Shown here in pieces: positions 39,095-49,165 of a DNA stretch of 64,000 bases. Numbering within the stretch: position 1 is the first letter of the stretch; each line of letters starts with the position of its first letter. This DNA comes from Archaeoglobus sp. JdFR-27 (GTDB lineage Archaea; Halobacteriota; Archaeoglobi; Archaeoglobales; Archaeoglobaceae), in the NCBI GenBank assembly GCA_002011235.1, contig MTMO01000034.1, positions 62,001-126,000 on the forward strand, in the 5' to 3' direction. The notes under the pieces are model-generated. The model made no database searches and had not been told where the DNA came from. It saw nothing but the letters and a program-made list of their open reading frames with translations. The position numbers were made by a program, and so were the translations under genes.

Positions 39095-39158
39095 AATTTA
39101 CCTACATTTTTATTTTTAGCTTAGCAAATTATAAATATTCATTTTATGGCTTTTTATT

Positions 39159-40013
39159 ATGTATACTGACTGTCATATTCATATAGTCCCAATAGGGGTT
39201 GTAAATAGATTAAAGGAAGAGTTTATAGGGGCGATTAAAAATCTCGATGTTGTTGCTAAATTTGGGGAATCTTCGGACTATCTCGTTGAATACCTTGATA
39301 AAAATGAGATTGAAGCGGTTGCTATAATGAGCTATCCTTCTCCAGAGACTCATGGGGGAGGAATAGAGGTTGTAGAGGCTTTAATCGATTACTGCAAGCC
39401 CTATAGAGATAGGCTTTATCCCTTTGGTAGTGTACACCCAAGATTGATGGATGCTAACGAGATAGAGGAAAGCCTCGAGAAACAGTATTCAGAAGGAATA
39501 GCCGGGATAAAGCTCCATCCCGTTCACCAACATTTTAAACCAAATGATTACAGGGAAGAGGAGAGAGGTCTTAAAACTCTCGAGTCTGTCTATGAATTTG
39601 CTTCGGATCATTCCGTTCCGCTTCTTTTCCACACTGGAACAAGCATCCTACCGGGTGCAAGATCAAAATTTGGAAATCCCCTTTTTCTCGAGGATGTTGC
39701 AATCGATTTTCCAGAGCTTCGTATCATAATGAGCCATGGTGGTAGACCATTTTGGATGAAGGAAGCTTTCTACGTTCTCAGGAGATTTAGCAACGTTTGG
39801 CTGGATATAAGTGGAATTCCACCACAAAAGTTGCTTACTGAATATTTCCCCAGATTCGAAGATATAGCTAAAAATAGCCTATATGGTAGTGATTTTCCCA
39901 GTCCTGGAGTGAGAGGAATCAGAGAAAATCTCGAACTTTTTCTAAATCTCCCCTTAGACAAACGATTAAAGGAGAAGATTACCTATGGCAATTTTAAAAA
40001 ACTCTTACGATAA
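39159..40013 (+). CDS. Amidohydrolase/TatD-like metal-dependent hydrolase
   Basis: A 284-residue TIM-barrel hydrolase of the amidohydrolase-2 group. Metal ligands are visible in order: DCHIHI at the N-terminus, KLHPVHQHF (Lys or His) mid-protein, LFHTGTS, MSHGG and GSDFPSPGV near the end with the last Asp. Substrates in this group are often carboxylates (decarboxylation) or cyclic amides; specificity cannot be read. It follows the small RHH/zinc-ribbon pair, 64 bases later, with a possible own promoter. Confidence 0.85.
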   Translation: MYTDCHIHIVPIGVVNRLKEEFIGAIKNLDVVAKFGESSDYLVEYLDKNEIEAVAIMSYPSPETHGGGIEVVEALIDYCKPYRDRLYPFGSVHPRLMDANEIEESLEKQYSEGIAGIKLHPVHQHFKPNDYREEERGLKTLESVYEFASDHSVPLLFHTGTSILPGARSKFGNPLFLEDVAIDFPELRIIMSHGGRPFWMKEAFYVLRRFSNVWLDISGIPPQKLLTEYFPRFEDIAKNSLYGSDFPSPGVRGIRENLELFLNLPLDKRLKEKITYGNFKKLLR

Positions 40014-40035
40014 TTTTTAAGTAATTGATTTAATT

Positions 40036-40242
40036 CTATCCCGTGAGTTCTTCTTTTAACTCTTTTATAACATTTAAGTTGTGTTCGATCCTCTTAATTC
40101 CAATGTGCCCCATATCAAGTTGGCAAGCGAGGTAATGTTCAACGGCTTTTACCAGGGCATCTTTAGTATTCATGCCTGTTCGTCTTTTGAGCTCATTGAG
40201 CTTATCTTCTCTGATGACGGTTTGAGCGTAAACGTATTTCAT
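40036..40242 (-). CDS. Small ribbon-helix-helix-like protein (DUF5371-like)
   Basis: A 68-residue protein with the same N-terminal 45 residues plan as the one at 38810 (KYVYAQTVIREDKLNELKRRTGM partly; key QTV and ELKRRTG, then TKDALVKAVEHYL), followed by a C-terminal helix (RIEHNLNVIKELKEEL). It probably binds DNA as an RHH dimer, or acts as an antitoxin-like partner; no toxin gene is next to it. Convergent with the amidohydrolase. Confidence 0.7.
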   Translation of the reverse strand: MKYVYAQTVIREDKLNELKRRTGMNTKDALVKAVEHYLACQLDMGHIGIKRIEHNLNVIKELKEELTG

Positions 40243-40386
40243 GCGAGGTAAATTAAGTTAAAGGGGTATAAAATTTTTGAAATGTAAGATGATTATGATG
40301 TTTTCTTTATTCAAGCCCTCATGAAAATCGAAGTTCCTGAAAATAAAAACCGATTAAAATATTCATTTTAAAAATTAAAATTTAAA

Positions 40387-41394
<1,008 letters not shown>

Positions 41395-41525
41395 TCAAGG
41401 AGTTTATATTCACAAATAATTCTTTCGATTTTTATCGAGCTAAACTCTGACTATATTTTGTTGAAGTTTAGCAAAAAGCGATTATCAGCGATATGGTTTT
41501 ATTGGGTGAATGCTTAATCTCAATC

Positions 41526-41960
41526 ATGGGTTCCGACTATAAACTTATAGACCATACAGCTGATGTCGCATTCGAAGCCTTTGGAAACACATTGGATGAA
41601 CTTTTTGAAAACGCCACAAGGGCCTTTTACGATGCTTTTGTAATGGTTGAAAAGGTTACCATAGAAACGGAGAAGAAAGTAGAGATCAGCGACTTTGAAG
41701 TCGATTTTCTCCTTTATAAATGGCTGAATGAGATCCTCTTCCTCTTCGATACTGAGTTTTTTGCCACAAAAAATGTAAACATATCAATTAAAAAAGAAAA
41801 AAAGGAATATCTGCTGGAAGCAAATTTGCTAGGAGGAAAGATAAAGCCTGAGATCATAAAAACCGAACCGAAAGCGATTACAATGCATAATTTCAGAGTA
41901 GAAAAGAGGAAAGAGGGGGATAAAGAGTTGTGGTATGCCTATGTTGTGATTGATATTTGA
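41526..41960 (+). CDS. Archease
   Basis: A 144-residue partner of the tRNA/RNA ligase RtcB that helps guanylylation and turnover. The N-terminal DHTADVAFEAFG motif with its catalytic aspartates is intact, followed by the family EDFEVDFLLYKWLNEILFLFDTE-like stretch and the C-terminal YVVIDI with terminal Asp. RtcB is not in the window. The ATG at 41526 places MGSDYKLIDHTAD at the N-terminus; the frame from 41493 would extend past the family. Confidence 0.94.
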   Translation: MGSDYKLIDHTADVAFEAFGNTLDELFENATRAFYDAFVMVEKVTIETEKKVEISDFEVDFLLYKWLNEILFLFDTEFFATKNVNISIKKEKKEYLLEANLLGGKIKPEIIKTEPKAITMHNFRVEKRKEGDKELWYAYVVIDI

Positions 41961-42021
41961 TACGATAAAAGGAAACTTTAGTTTTCAGTTGATTCAGTTG
42001 ATTAAATTGTTTCAATTCGGT

Positions 42022-43206
42022 TCAATCCTTTCTTTTCATAATTTCTCTGTAAAGTCTTCCCTGCAAACCATGGAACGCTGAATAACCTTCTGCAAGTCTC
42101 TGATCTATGGTTGTTGTGTCAAAAGAGGTGAGTTCCTCGCTGTAAAGCGCATATTCCGAAAACCTCGCGATCGGTATAGCACTTCCTTTGAAAAGTTTAA
42201 CCTTCACCCATCCCGTAACTCTTTCCTGTGTTTTATCAATAAACACGTTTAGTGCATCGTATAAGGGATCGTTTGTCAGGCCATAGTATACAAGTTCTGC
42301 CCACTCCTCTTCCACGAACTTTTTGAATTTGAGCTCTCTTCTGCTAAGGATGAGCCTCTCCAAGTCTATATGGGCAGTAAGGAGTATTGTTGCAGCTGGA
42401 TGTTCGTAGTTCTCCCTTGCTTTAAGGCCAAGAACCCGATCTTCCATCATGTCCGTTCTTCCAACACCGTGCTTCCCGCCCACCTCGTTCAGCTTTCTGA
42501 TTAGTTCATAACCCTTCATTCTCTCATCGTTTAGTGCTACAGGAATTCCCCTTTCAAAATCGATTTTGATGACTTCTGGCTGATCTGGAGCTTTCTCCGG
42601 GCTTACAGTCCACTCGAATATCTCTTCAAGGGGTGGAAATGAGGGATCTTCGAGTTTTCCACCTTCGATACTCCTGCTCCACAAGTTCTCGTCGATGCTC
42701 CACGGTTTTTCTTTACTTACCTTTATCTCAATCCCCTTTTTTCTCGCATAATCGATTTCCCACTCTCTCGTGAGATTCAGCTCCCTCATTGGGGCTATAA
42801 CCTTGAAACCATATTGCATAAAGATGTTCTCGAATCTCAGCTGATCGTTTCCTTTTCCTGTGCATCCATGGGCTATCGCGTCTGCCTTCTCTTCTATGGC
42901 TATTTCAGCCGTTTTTTTGGCTATTATTGGTCTTGCGATTGAAGTGCCCAAAACGTAACCCTCATAATCTCCATTAGCCTTTATGAGCGTGAAAAGGGCA
43001 TCAACAAACTCCTTCTTTGCATCAATCGTGTAATGCTTATCTGAATATTTTTTACCTCTTTCTTCAGCCTCTTTAACATCTTTTTCAGGCTGTCCGATAT
43101 CGACTGTGACTGTTACAACCTCATCAAACCCGTATTTTTCTCTAAGCAAGGGTATACAGACCGTTGTGTCGAGGCCTCCTGAATAGGATAGAACAACCTT
43201 GCTCAT
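42022..43206 (-). CDS. argG: Argininosuccinate synthase
   Basis: Joins citrulline and aspartate with ATP in arginine synthesis. The 394 residues start with [18 protein letters not shown] (P-loop of ATP pyrophosphatases, key SGGLDT), with [14 protein letters not shown] for citrulline/aspartate contacts, [18 protein letters not shown] and [16 protein letters not shown] following. Each block is normal. Alone on the minus strand, 60 bases past the convergent archease. Confidence 0.97.
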   Translation of the reverse strand: MSKVVLSYSGGLDTTVCIPLLREKYGFDEVVTVTVDIGQPEKDVKEAEERGKKYSDKHYTIDAKKEFVDALFTLIKANGDYEGYVLGTSIARPIIAKKTAEIAIEEKADAIAHGCTGKGNDQLRFENIFMQYGFKVIAPMRELNLTREWEIDYARKKGIEIKVSKEKPWSIDENLWSRSIEGGKLEDPSFPPLEEIFEWTVSPEKAPDQPEVIKIDFERGIPVALNDERMKGYELIRKLNEVGGKHGVGRTDMMEDRVLGLKARENYEHPAATILLTAHIDLERLILSRRELKFKKFVEEEWAELVYYGLTNDPLYDALNVFIDKTQERVTGWVKVKLFKGSAIPIARFSEYALYSEELTSFDTTTIDQRLAEGYSAFHGLQGRLYREIMKRKD

Positions 43207-43284
43207 GCTTTAGCTTGTCCAGTACTTTTTAAATAGTTTACTTTGGTTTATACTTTGGTTTGCACCGTTCTGTCATCTCTTCTT

Positions 43285-44889
43285 TCAATCTCTTACTTCA
43301 ATCCCTTTTTTCCTTAGATAATCTTTAACCTCAGTGATTGATACCTCCTTTCGATGGAAGATGCCGGCTGCTAAAGCAGCCTCAACGTCTGTCTTGCTGA
43401 AAACCTCGTAAAAATGCTCGACTTTCCCAGCCCCACTTGATGCAATAACCGGTATGGAAACCCCACTTTTGACATGGTTAATTAACTCTAAATCATATCC
43501 AAGCTTCGTTCCATCCCTGTCAATGCAGTTGAGCAGGATCTCTCCTGCACCAAGCTTCTCGCAAATCTTTGCGAGCTGCAAAGCATCGATGTCTCTTGCT
43601 TCTCTCCCCCCCTTCACCGTGCACTGGTACCAGCAGTACTCTTCTCCATTGGGGCCAGGGATTTCAGTCTTGATAACATTGTGTTTGGTGTCGGTAGGAG
43701 ATTCGACGTAAACCCTCTTTGGATCGATCGAAACGACAACTGCTTGGCTGCCATAAACCCTTGAGATCTGCTCTATTGAACTCTCACCCGTTGGGCCGTG
43801 CTTTAGGTATTCTTCAGCTGTATAGACAGCATCGCTGCCTATAGACACTTTATCCGCCCCAGATCTGAAGTATTCGGACGCGACATCTAAAGCAGAGTAA
43901 TACGTTCCATCCGAATCCGTGTATTCCTGAATCCCACCACCAATTGTAAGCGGTACAAAGACATTTTCAGATGTAAGTCTTAAAACCTCTAACATAGGCT
44001 GATCTTTGAGCGGGAAATCTCGGAATCCGGTTATATTCAGGAATACAATCTCATCTGCCCCCTCCTCAAAATACCTTCTCGCAAGCTCCACTGGCTTGCC
44101 GAGGTTTCTAACTCTGCCTTTCTCCCTGACGTCGTATTTATCTCCTTTTGTAACGACTAAATCTCCCTCATCGTTTGTCCTCACATCAAGACATGCTACG
44201 ATCCTTTTTGCCAGCTTGGTTTTGTCTGATTTCTCGTTTTTACTTTTATTTGATACTGAGCTGTATGAATGTAAATCCAAAGATTCTGACTCCAGAAAAT
44301 TCTTTAAAATCCTCAATCCGGCCTCTCCACTCTTCTCTGGATGGAATTGCACGGCTATAACATTGCCCTTCTGAACGGCGCTTATGAACTCTCCACCGTA
44401 GTCTGTTGTGGAGAGAATCCAGTCAGAATTCTCCTTACTTGGCACTGCCCTATAGGAGTGCACGAAGTAAAGCTTTTCTCCCTTATATCTTGAAAATAAA
44501 CTTGAACTCTTCTCGATTTTTATTCCATTCCAGCCTATGTGTGGAACCGAGACTTTCTTGCTGTCGAACTTTTTTATCTGCCCCTTTATCACACCTAACC
44601 CAGGAACATCGGGAGCCTCTTCGCTTCCCTCGAAAAGGGTCTGTAAGCCTAAGCAAATTCCTAAAAATGGTCTGTTCGATTTTATATATTCCTTTAGAGC
44701 CTCAACGTATCCATACTCTTCTAACCTCTCCATTGCATTCCCGAAACTTCCAACACCTGGAAAAATGAGCTTTTTGGCATTTAAAATGTCTTTTGGCCCG
44801 GATACATCTTCAACGGAGTAACCAAGTTTCTTTATCGCGTTTCTTATACTTCTTACATTCCCCGCTCCATAATCTACCAAGGTTACCAT
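43285..44889 (-). CDS. hisHF: HisH-HisF fusion: imidazole glycerol phosphate synthase, HIS7-like
   Basis: Bifunctional glutaminase/cyclase of histidine synthesis, 534 residues. HisH part (1-197): [17 protein letters not shown] start, catalytic Cys79 in FLGICLGLQ, His183 and Glu185 in VQFHPEKSG. Ser/Lys-rich linker (200-226). HisF part (227-534): [16 protein letters not shown] with catalytic Asp235, TIGGGI, the block [13 protein letters not shown] and [15 protein letters not shown]. The HisF half carries inserts and wording typical of fungal/plant HIS7 ([29 protein letters not shown]), not the short 253-residue prokaryotic HisF. ATG at 44889 follows GGTGG. Confidence 0.93.
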   Translation of the reverse strand: MVTLVDYGAGNVRSIRNAIKKLGYSVEDVSGPKDILNAKKLIFPGVGSFGNAMERLEEYGYVEALKEYIKSNRPFLGICLGLQTLFEGSEEAPDVPGLGVIKGQIKKFDSKKVSVPHIGWNGIKIEKSSSLFSRYKGEKLYFVHSYRAVPSKENSDWILSTTDYGGEFISAVQKGNVIAVQFHPEKSGEAGLRILKNFLESESLDLHSYSSVSNKSKNEKSDKTKLAKRIVACLDVRTNDEGDLVVTKGDKYDVREKGRVRNLGKPVELARRYFEEGADEIVFLNITGFRDFPLKDQPMLEVLRLTSENVFVPLTIGGGIQEYTDSDGTYYSALDVASEYFRSGADKVSIGSDAVYTAEEYLKHGPTGESSIEQISRVYGSQAVVVSIDPKRVYVESPTDTKHNVIKTEIPGPNGEEYCWYQCTVKGGREARDIDALQLAKICEKLGAGEILLNCIDRDGTKLGYDLELINHVKSGVSIPVIASSGAGKVEHFYEVFSKTDVEAALAAGIFHRKEVSITEVKDYLRKKGIEVRD

Positions 44890-44950
44890 CTGATTTTCCA
44901 CCTTTTGCTTTTCTGGAAGTGAATATTTAAGATTTTGTGTGGTTTCAGGC

Positions 44951-44974
44951 TAAATATAATTGACGTAAATACGT
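44951..44974 (-). promoter_or_regulatory. Putative hisHF promoter with ACGTA palindrome
   Basis: On the minus strand an AT-rich TATA-like element (ATTATATTTA, 44951-44960) lies about 62 bases before the hisHF start. Just upstream of it is ACGTAAATACGT (44963-44974), a palindrome of 5-base arms, a possible activator or repressor site. Weak. Confidence 0.35.
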
Positions 44975-45076
44975 AAATAGAATTTTCCACGATTTGCCAG
45001 CCCTCTGATTCTATTCCAAAATTTAAAATTTCTGATTTGTACTAATAATTTCGGATTAATTCCACTCTCTCTAATC

Positions 45077-45736
45077 TTAAAAAATTCGAAGTTCTAAAGA
45101 TGGATTTATAACTCCTTCAAGCATTTTTACATGTTTTTTACATAATCCTTTCACTTGGTTAATCTCTTCAGTCGTATGGCAATTGTAGAGTATACATGTT
45201 TTCTCACTACAAAATATTTCTTCGTACTCAAAATAGGCATAAAACTGCAGAATGAGCATTCTTAGCACTTTACGAACATCAATATCGATTTTCTCAGTAA
45301 AGCCCAGTGAGGATTTTATGTAGTATTCAGGAGGCTTTGCCGGAGCATAAAGTATGCCTTTAAGCGAGATTACCGCAGCAGCACTCATCACAATCATTCT
45401 AAGATGGTATCTCATATCATCTCCAGGTGTAGCTATAAGTCTATTTGTTATTAGGACTGCTGGCTTAGAAATGTCAATGCTTTGGGAGAAGTATTTCAGC
45501 AATTCTACACCATCGTAAATAACTCCCTGTATAAGATCCCTCTTCTCGTTCTCGATCTCTAATGGGAGAGGCTCGTAAAATACCCTCTCGCTGGGATTTC
45601 TTACCCTTATATATGCAAGAAAATAGGGATCTCTGAACCTATATTTTTTAAACTCAACAGTAAAGTTGAAGAGAGCTCTTATCTCGTCGAAAAATGAAAA
45701 TGAATCCCAAAGATTTTCTTCGATATATATCTTCAT
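45077..45736 (-). CDS. Protein of unknown function with C-terminal cysteine pattern
   Basis: A 219-residue soluble protein, last of a pair with thi4 (7 bases gap). The N-terminal half is mixed alpha/beta with LITNRLIATPGDDMRYHLR near residue 100. Near the end it has CSEKTCILYNCHTTEEINQVKGLCKKH: four Cys and two His, which may bind a metal. I do not recognise the family. Cotranscription with thi4 suggests a link to thiazole formation, such as sulfide or iron supply, but that is inference. Confidence 0.55.
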   Translation of the reverse strand: MKIYIEENLWDSFSFFDEIRALFNFTVEFKKYRFRDPYFLAYIRVRNPSERVFYEPLPLEIENEKRDLIQGVIYDGVELLKYFSQSIDISKPAVLITNRLIATPGDDMRYHLRMIVMSAAAVISLKGILYAPAKPPEYYIKSSLGFTEKIDIDVRKVLRMLILQFYAYFEYEEIFCSEKTCILYNCHTTEEINQVKGLCKKHVKMLEGVINPSLELRIF

Positions 45737-45743
45737 ATATATA

Positions 45744-46535
45744 TTACTCGAACCCCTTCAGCTTTTCAAGGGCAACTTCAGCAGCTCTTTTTCCACTTAG
45801 AAGCATCCCTCCAAAAGTTGGTCCCATTCTTGGGAGCCCGAAGACTGTAGTCACTGCCATTCCAGTAACTATAAGACCAGAGAAAACTTCTCCAGTATGG
45901 TTCACGACGGCATCTTCGCTCTCTTCAACCCACATTGAACCGTACCCTCTTGTTTTAAGAAGACCCCTTTCCTCAAGCTTTTTAGCAACAAACGCATCGT
46001 GGCCTGTTGCATCTATGATAAGCTTGGATTCGAGAGCTATTGGATCAACGCAAGTTATTTGCCTCGGTAAAGCTTGTACTGGTGTCCAGTTTATTACTAC
46101 TCCTGAAACCCTCCTCTCCTTTATTATCAAATCTTCAAAGGTGGTCATGTTAAGAAACTTCGCACCAGCTTCGCAAGCTGCAGCTATAAGCTTTGAACAC
46201 GCATGTGGGCCATCTGTAACGTATAGTCCTTTAGTGTATTCTTGGTAAGGAATGAGAAGTTCATCTAGGACTTTTTCTGCTGGGGCTCTGACAGTTATCT
46301 TGTTCATCAGATATCCACCAATCCAGAAACCCCCACCCAAATAGTTGTTCCTTTCTATTACGAGGACTTTTTTACCGACTTTTGCAAGTTCTCTTGCAGC
46401 CATCAGTCCACTGGGCCCACCTCCAACAACAATTACATCAGAGTCTGTGTATTCTATAAGCATGCTGTGAAAACTCTTTACAATGGCTGAAGTTACGTCT
46501 TTTTCGGTTGTTTTTGCAAAAATTTCCCCTTCCAT
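45744..46535 (-). CDS. thi4: Thiamine thiazole synthase (Thi4) with active-site cysteine
   Basis: Makes the thiazole half of thiamine from NAD, glycine and a sulfur source. The 263 residues have the FAD/NAD Rossmann motif [43 protein letters not shown], and the key block [12 protein letters not shown] with Cys162. In yeast this position is the Cys that gives up its sulfur (suicide enzyme); in methanogen Thi4 it is His and free sulfide is used, while the haloarchaeal enzyme also has Cys. [18 protein letters not shown] closes the family. It leads a two-gene unit. Confidence 0.92.
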   Translation of the reverse strand: MEGEIFAKTTEKDVTSAIVKSFHSMLIEYTDSDVIVVGGGPSGLMAARELAKVGKKVLVIERNNYLGGGFWIGGYLMNKITVRAPAEKVLDELLIPYQEYTKGLYVTDGPHACSKLIAAACEAGAKFLNMTTFEDLIIKERRVSGVVINWTPVQALPRQITCVDPIALESKLIIDATGHDAFVAKKLEERGLLKTRGYGSMWVEESEDAVVNHTGEVFSGLIVTGMAVTTVFGLPRMGPTFGGMLLSGKRAAEVALEKLKGFE

Positions 46536-46547
46536 TCTACCACCAAT

Positions 46548-46575
46548 TTAACACTGTTAATCCGATTATTTAAGT
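46548..46575 (-). promoter_or_regulatory. Putative thi4 operator and TATA
   Basis: TTAACACTGTTAA (46548-46560) is an inverted repeat of 6-base arms around one base, 12 bases upstream of the thi4 ATG. On the minus strand a TATA-like TTAAATAAT is immediately upstream (to 46575). The site overlaps the likely transcription start, so a repressor could act here. Confidence 0.45.
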
Positions 46576-46635
46576 CTTACGCGTAGTCAATATACCATAA
46601 TCTTTAAGTTCGGGGAGTTACTTGTTTTATTCCAA

Positions 46636-47970
46636 ATGAATTATTTAAAAAATTGGATCACGATCATTTTAATCGTTTTAATTCTTCTCAGTTTTGGGTG
46701 TTCTCAAAAACTAACAGCAGAAAAAGTCGTTGAAAAGATGAGAGAGAAGTATGGAAGCATAAACAGTTATAGAGCTGAGATTCATCAAAAAGAGGTTGTT
46801 AATGGGAAAGTTAGAGAATATAATTCCGTTGTAGGTTTCAAAAAACCAAATAAATTTTTTGAGAGTTCAGCAAACTTCAAATCTGCCTACAATGGCAGTT
46901 ATTTCTGGAGCTATGATAAAATAAAAAATGAAATGAGGGTAGTAAAAATTCAAAGTCAGGAGTCTCCGGATATTTTTGGTTATGTATTGAGAGAACTTGG
47001 AAAGTATGAAATCGATCTGGTTGGAAAAGAGAAGATTGATGGAAAAGACTGCTATGTTCTAGAATTAACCCCAAAAAAGAAGGATTTCTATGAATTCCAG
47101 AAGATCTGGATCGTGAAGGATGAGTGGTATCCTATAAAACTGCAAATGAAGGTGGAATTCAAATTTTTTAAGGAATTTGAGAAAGAACTAGAACTTCCAA
47201 ATGTATCAATCTCGATAATAGAGCTTAAAAATGTAATGTTCGATGTAGAGATAGATGATGGAGAATTTCAGCTTGAAAATGCAGTAAAGCAAGTATATGG
47301 AGATGAGATTGTCAGTATAGCTTTAAGCGATGAAAGAGTGAGGAAAGAAATAGAGAATAGAGAATGTAAAATTCTAAAAGTGAATAAAGTAGATGGATTG
47401 GCTTATGTCGAAATATCAGTCGGAAAGCCAGATAAACCCGGGATACTTCTTCATTTGACTGTAGATTCTGAAAAGAGAGAGGTTATATACTTTAGAAAAG
47501 ATTTTAGAGAACCCTCGATAAGTGATTCTCTGATCAACAGCATCCTTCAGATTGATGAAGTAAAGCAAAAAATTGGAGAGAAATACAGTGGTATCAATTA
47601 CTACGTAAATAAAACGGTTCTCGAAATATACGTCCTCACTCCGTCTGGGGCTTACAAAATATATTATGACTTGCTGAGCGATGGGGTGATTCGAATTGAG
47701 AGTATACCTGGTTGGGGGAAGTCATTAAAGGAAGAAACGATGACGGAAGAGGAGAAACAAAAGTACCTGGCGATGGCTTTGAACGATTCAAAGGTTCGAG
47801 AGTTATTGAAGAATGAAAAATTCAGTGCAAATTTCACCAAGTACGTTCTGTACCAAAATGGACAAAAAATAAGGGATCCGGATCATGTGATAATAATTTT
47901 AAAAGTTGATGGAGAGAGTTACGAAATTGTTCTGTCTGGGGAGAGAGTTTTATCAGTGGAAAAAGTTTGA
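46636..47970 (+). CDS. Lipoprotein with LolA/DUF2092-like N-terminal domain
   Basis: A 444-residue exported lipoprotein. The signal ends with the lipobox SFGC (Cys22). Residues about 25-215 show a LolA-like pattern (LTAEKVVEKMREKYGSINSYRAEIHQK partly; key VVEKMREKY and SYRAEI, then KKPNKFFES, WIVKDEWYPIKL). The C-terminal half has two beta-sheet PepSY-like segments (DERVRKEI..., DSKVRELL...). Archaeal relatives are common and uncharacterised; binding of a hydrophobic molecule near the membrane is plausible. Confidence 0.75.
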   Translation: MNYLKNWITIILIVLILLSFGCSQKLTAEKVVEKMREKYGSINSYRAEIHQKEVVNGKVREYNSVVGFKKPNKFFESSANFKSAYNGSYFWSYDKIKNEMRVVKIQSQESPDIFGYVLRELGKYEIDLVGKEKIDGKDCYVLELTPKKKDFYEFQKIWIVKDEWYPIKLQMKVEFKFFKEFEKELELPNVSISIIELKNVMFDVEIDDGEFQLENAVKQVYGDEIVSIALSDERVRKEIENRECKILKVNKVDGLAYVEISVGKPDKPGILLHLTVDSEKREVIYFRKDFREPSISDSLINSILQIDEVKQKIGEKYSGINYYVNKTVLEIYVLTPSGAYKIYYDLLSDGVIRIESIPGWGKSLKEETMTEEEKQKYLAMALNDSKVRELLKNEKFSANFTKYVLYQNGQKIRDPDHVIIILKVDGESYEIVLSGERVLSVEKV

Positions 47971-48020
47971 ATTGGATTGTGGAAACTATAAAAATAAAAA
48001 ATAAAAACTATTCAAATCTC

Positions 48021-48518
48021 CTAGAGCCGATGACCCTCAATCTCAAGAAGAAACTTCTTTATTCTAATTCCTGATTCCTTACCACCCATGTAGCCCCCTA
48101 GATCTCCCACTCCAACAACCCTGTGACATGGAATAATCACGGGAACCGGATTTCTTGCCAAAACCCCTCCAACAGCTCTGTACGCCTTTGTGCCCAGTCT
48201 TTCTGCCACCTCTTTGTATGTTTTTGTTTCTCCATAGGGAATTTTTGAAACCTCAAATAGAACTCTTGCAGTGAATTCTGGTACAGAAAGTCTTACGGCG
48301 TAATTGAGGCCTATTTTCTTGCCTGAAAAATATGTGTAGAGGTCTTCTTTTAGCTTTCTCGCAACTGGACTTCTTATACTCTCTCTTATACCCTCTTTTG
48401 TACTCTCCCCTAACTCCTTACTGGAAAATCCACATTTTACAATAACCCCATTTTTCAAATGAGCAAAGAAAAAGTGTGGAGGATCCATGCCTCTAAGATC
48501 GATCACGACAGATTCCAT
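48021..48518 (-). CDS. ogt: Methylated-DNA-protein cysteine methyltransferase
   Basis: Suicide repair protein that removes the methyl from O6-methylguanine. The 165 residues contain the catalytic PVIIPCHRVVG (Cys131), preceded by the recognition-helix arginine region (GTKAYRAVGGVLARNP) and followed by GGYMGG. The start of the domain (FTARVLFEVSKIPYGETKTYKEV, key IPYGETKTY) is standard. Third gene of a tes-nadM-ogt unit. Confidence 0.94.
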   Translation of the reverse strand: MESVVIDLRGMDPPHFFFAHLKNGVIVKCGFSSKELGESTKEGIRESIRSPVARKLKEDLYTYFSGKKIGLNYAVRLSVPEFTARVLFEVSKIPYGETKTYKEVAERLGTKAYRAVGGVLARNPVPVIIPCHRVVGVGDLGGYMGGKESGIRIKKFLLEIEGHRL

Positions 48519-48543
48519 AATCGGATGCCCTTTTAAATCTCTA

Positions 48544-49161
<618 letters not shown>

Positions 49162-49165
49162 CTAT

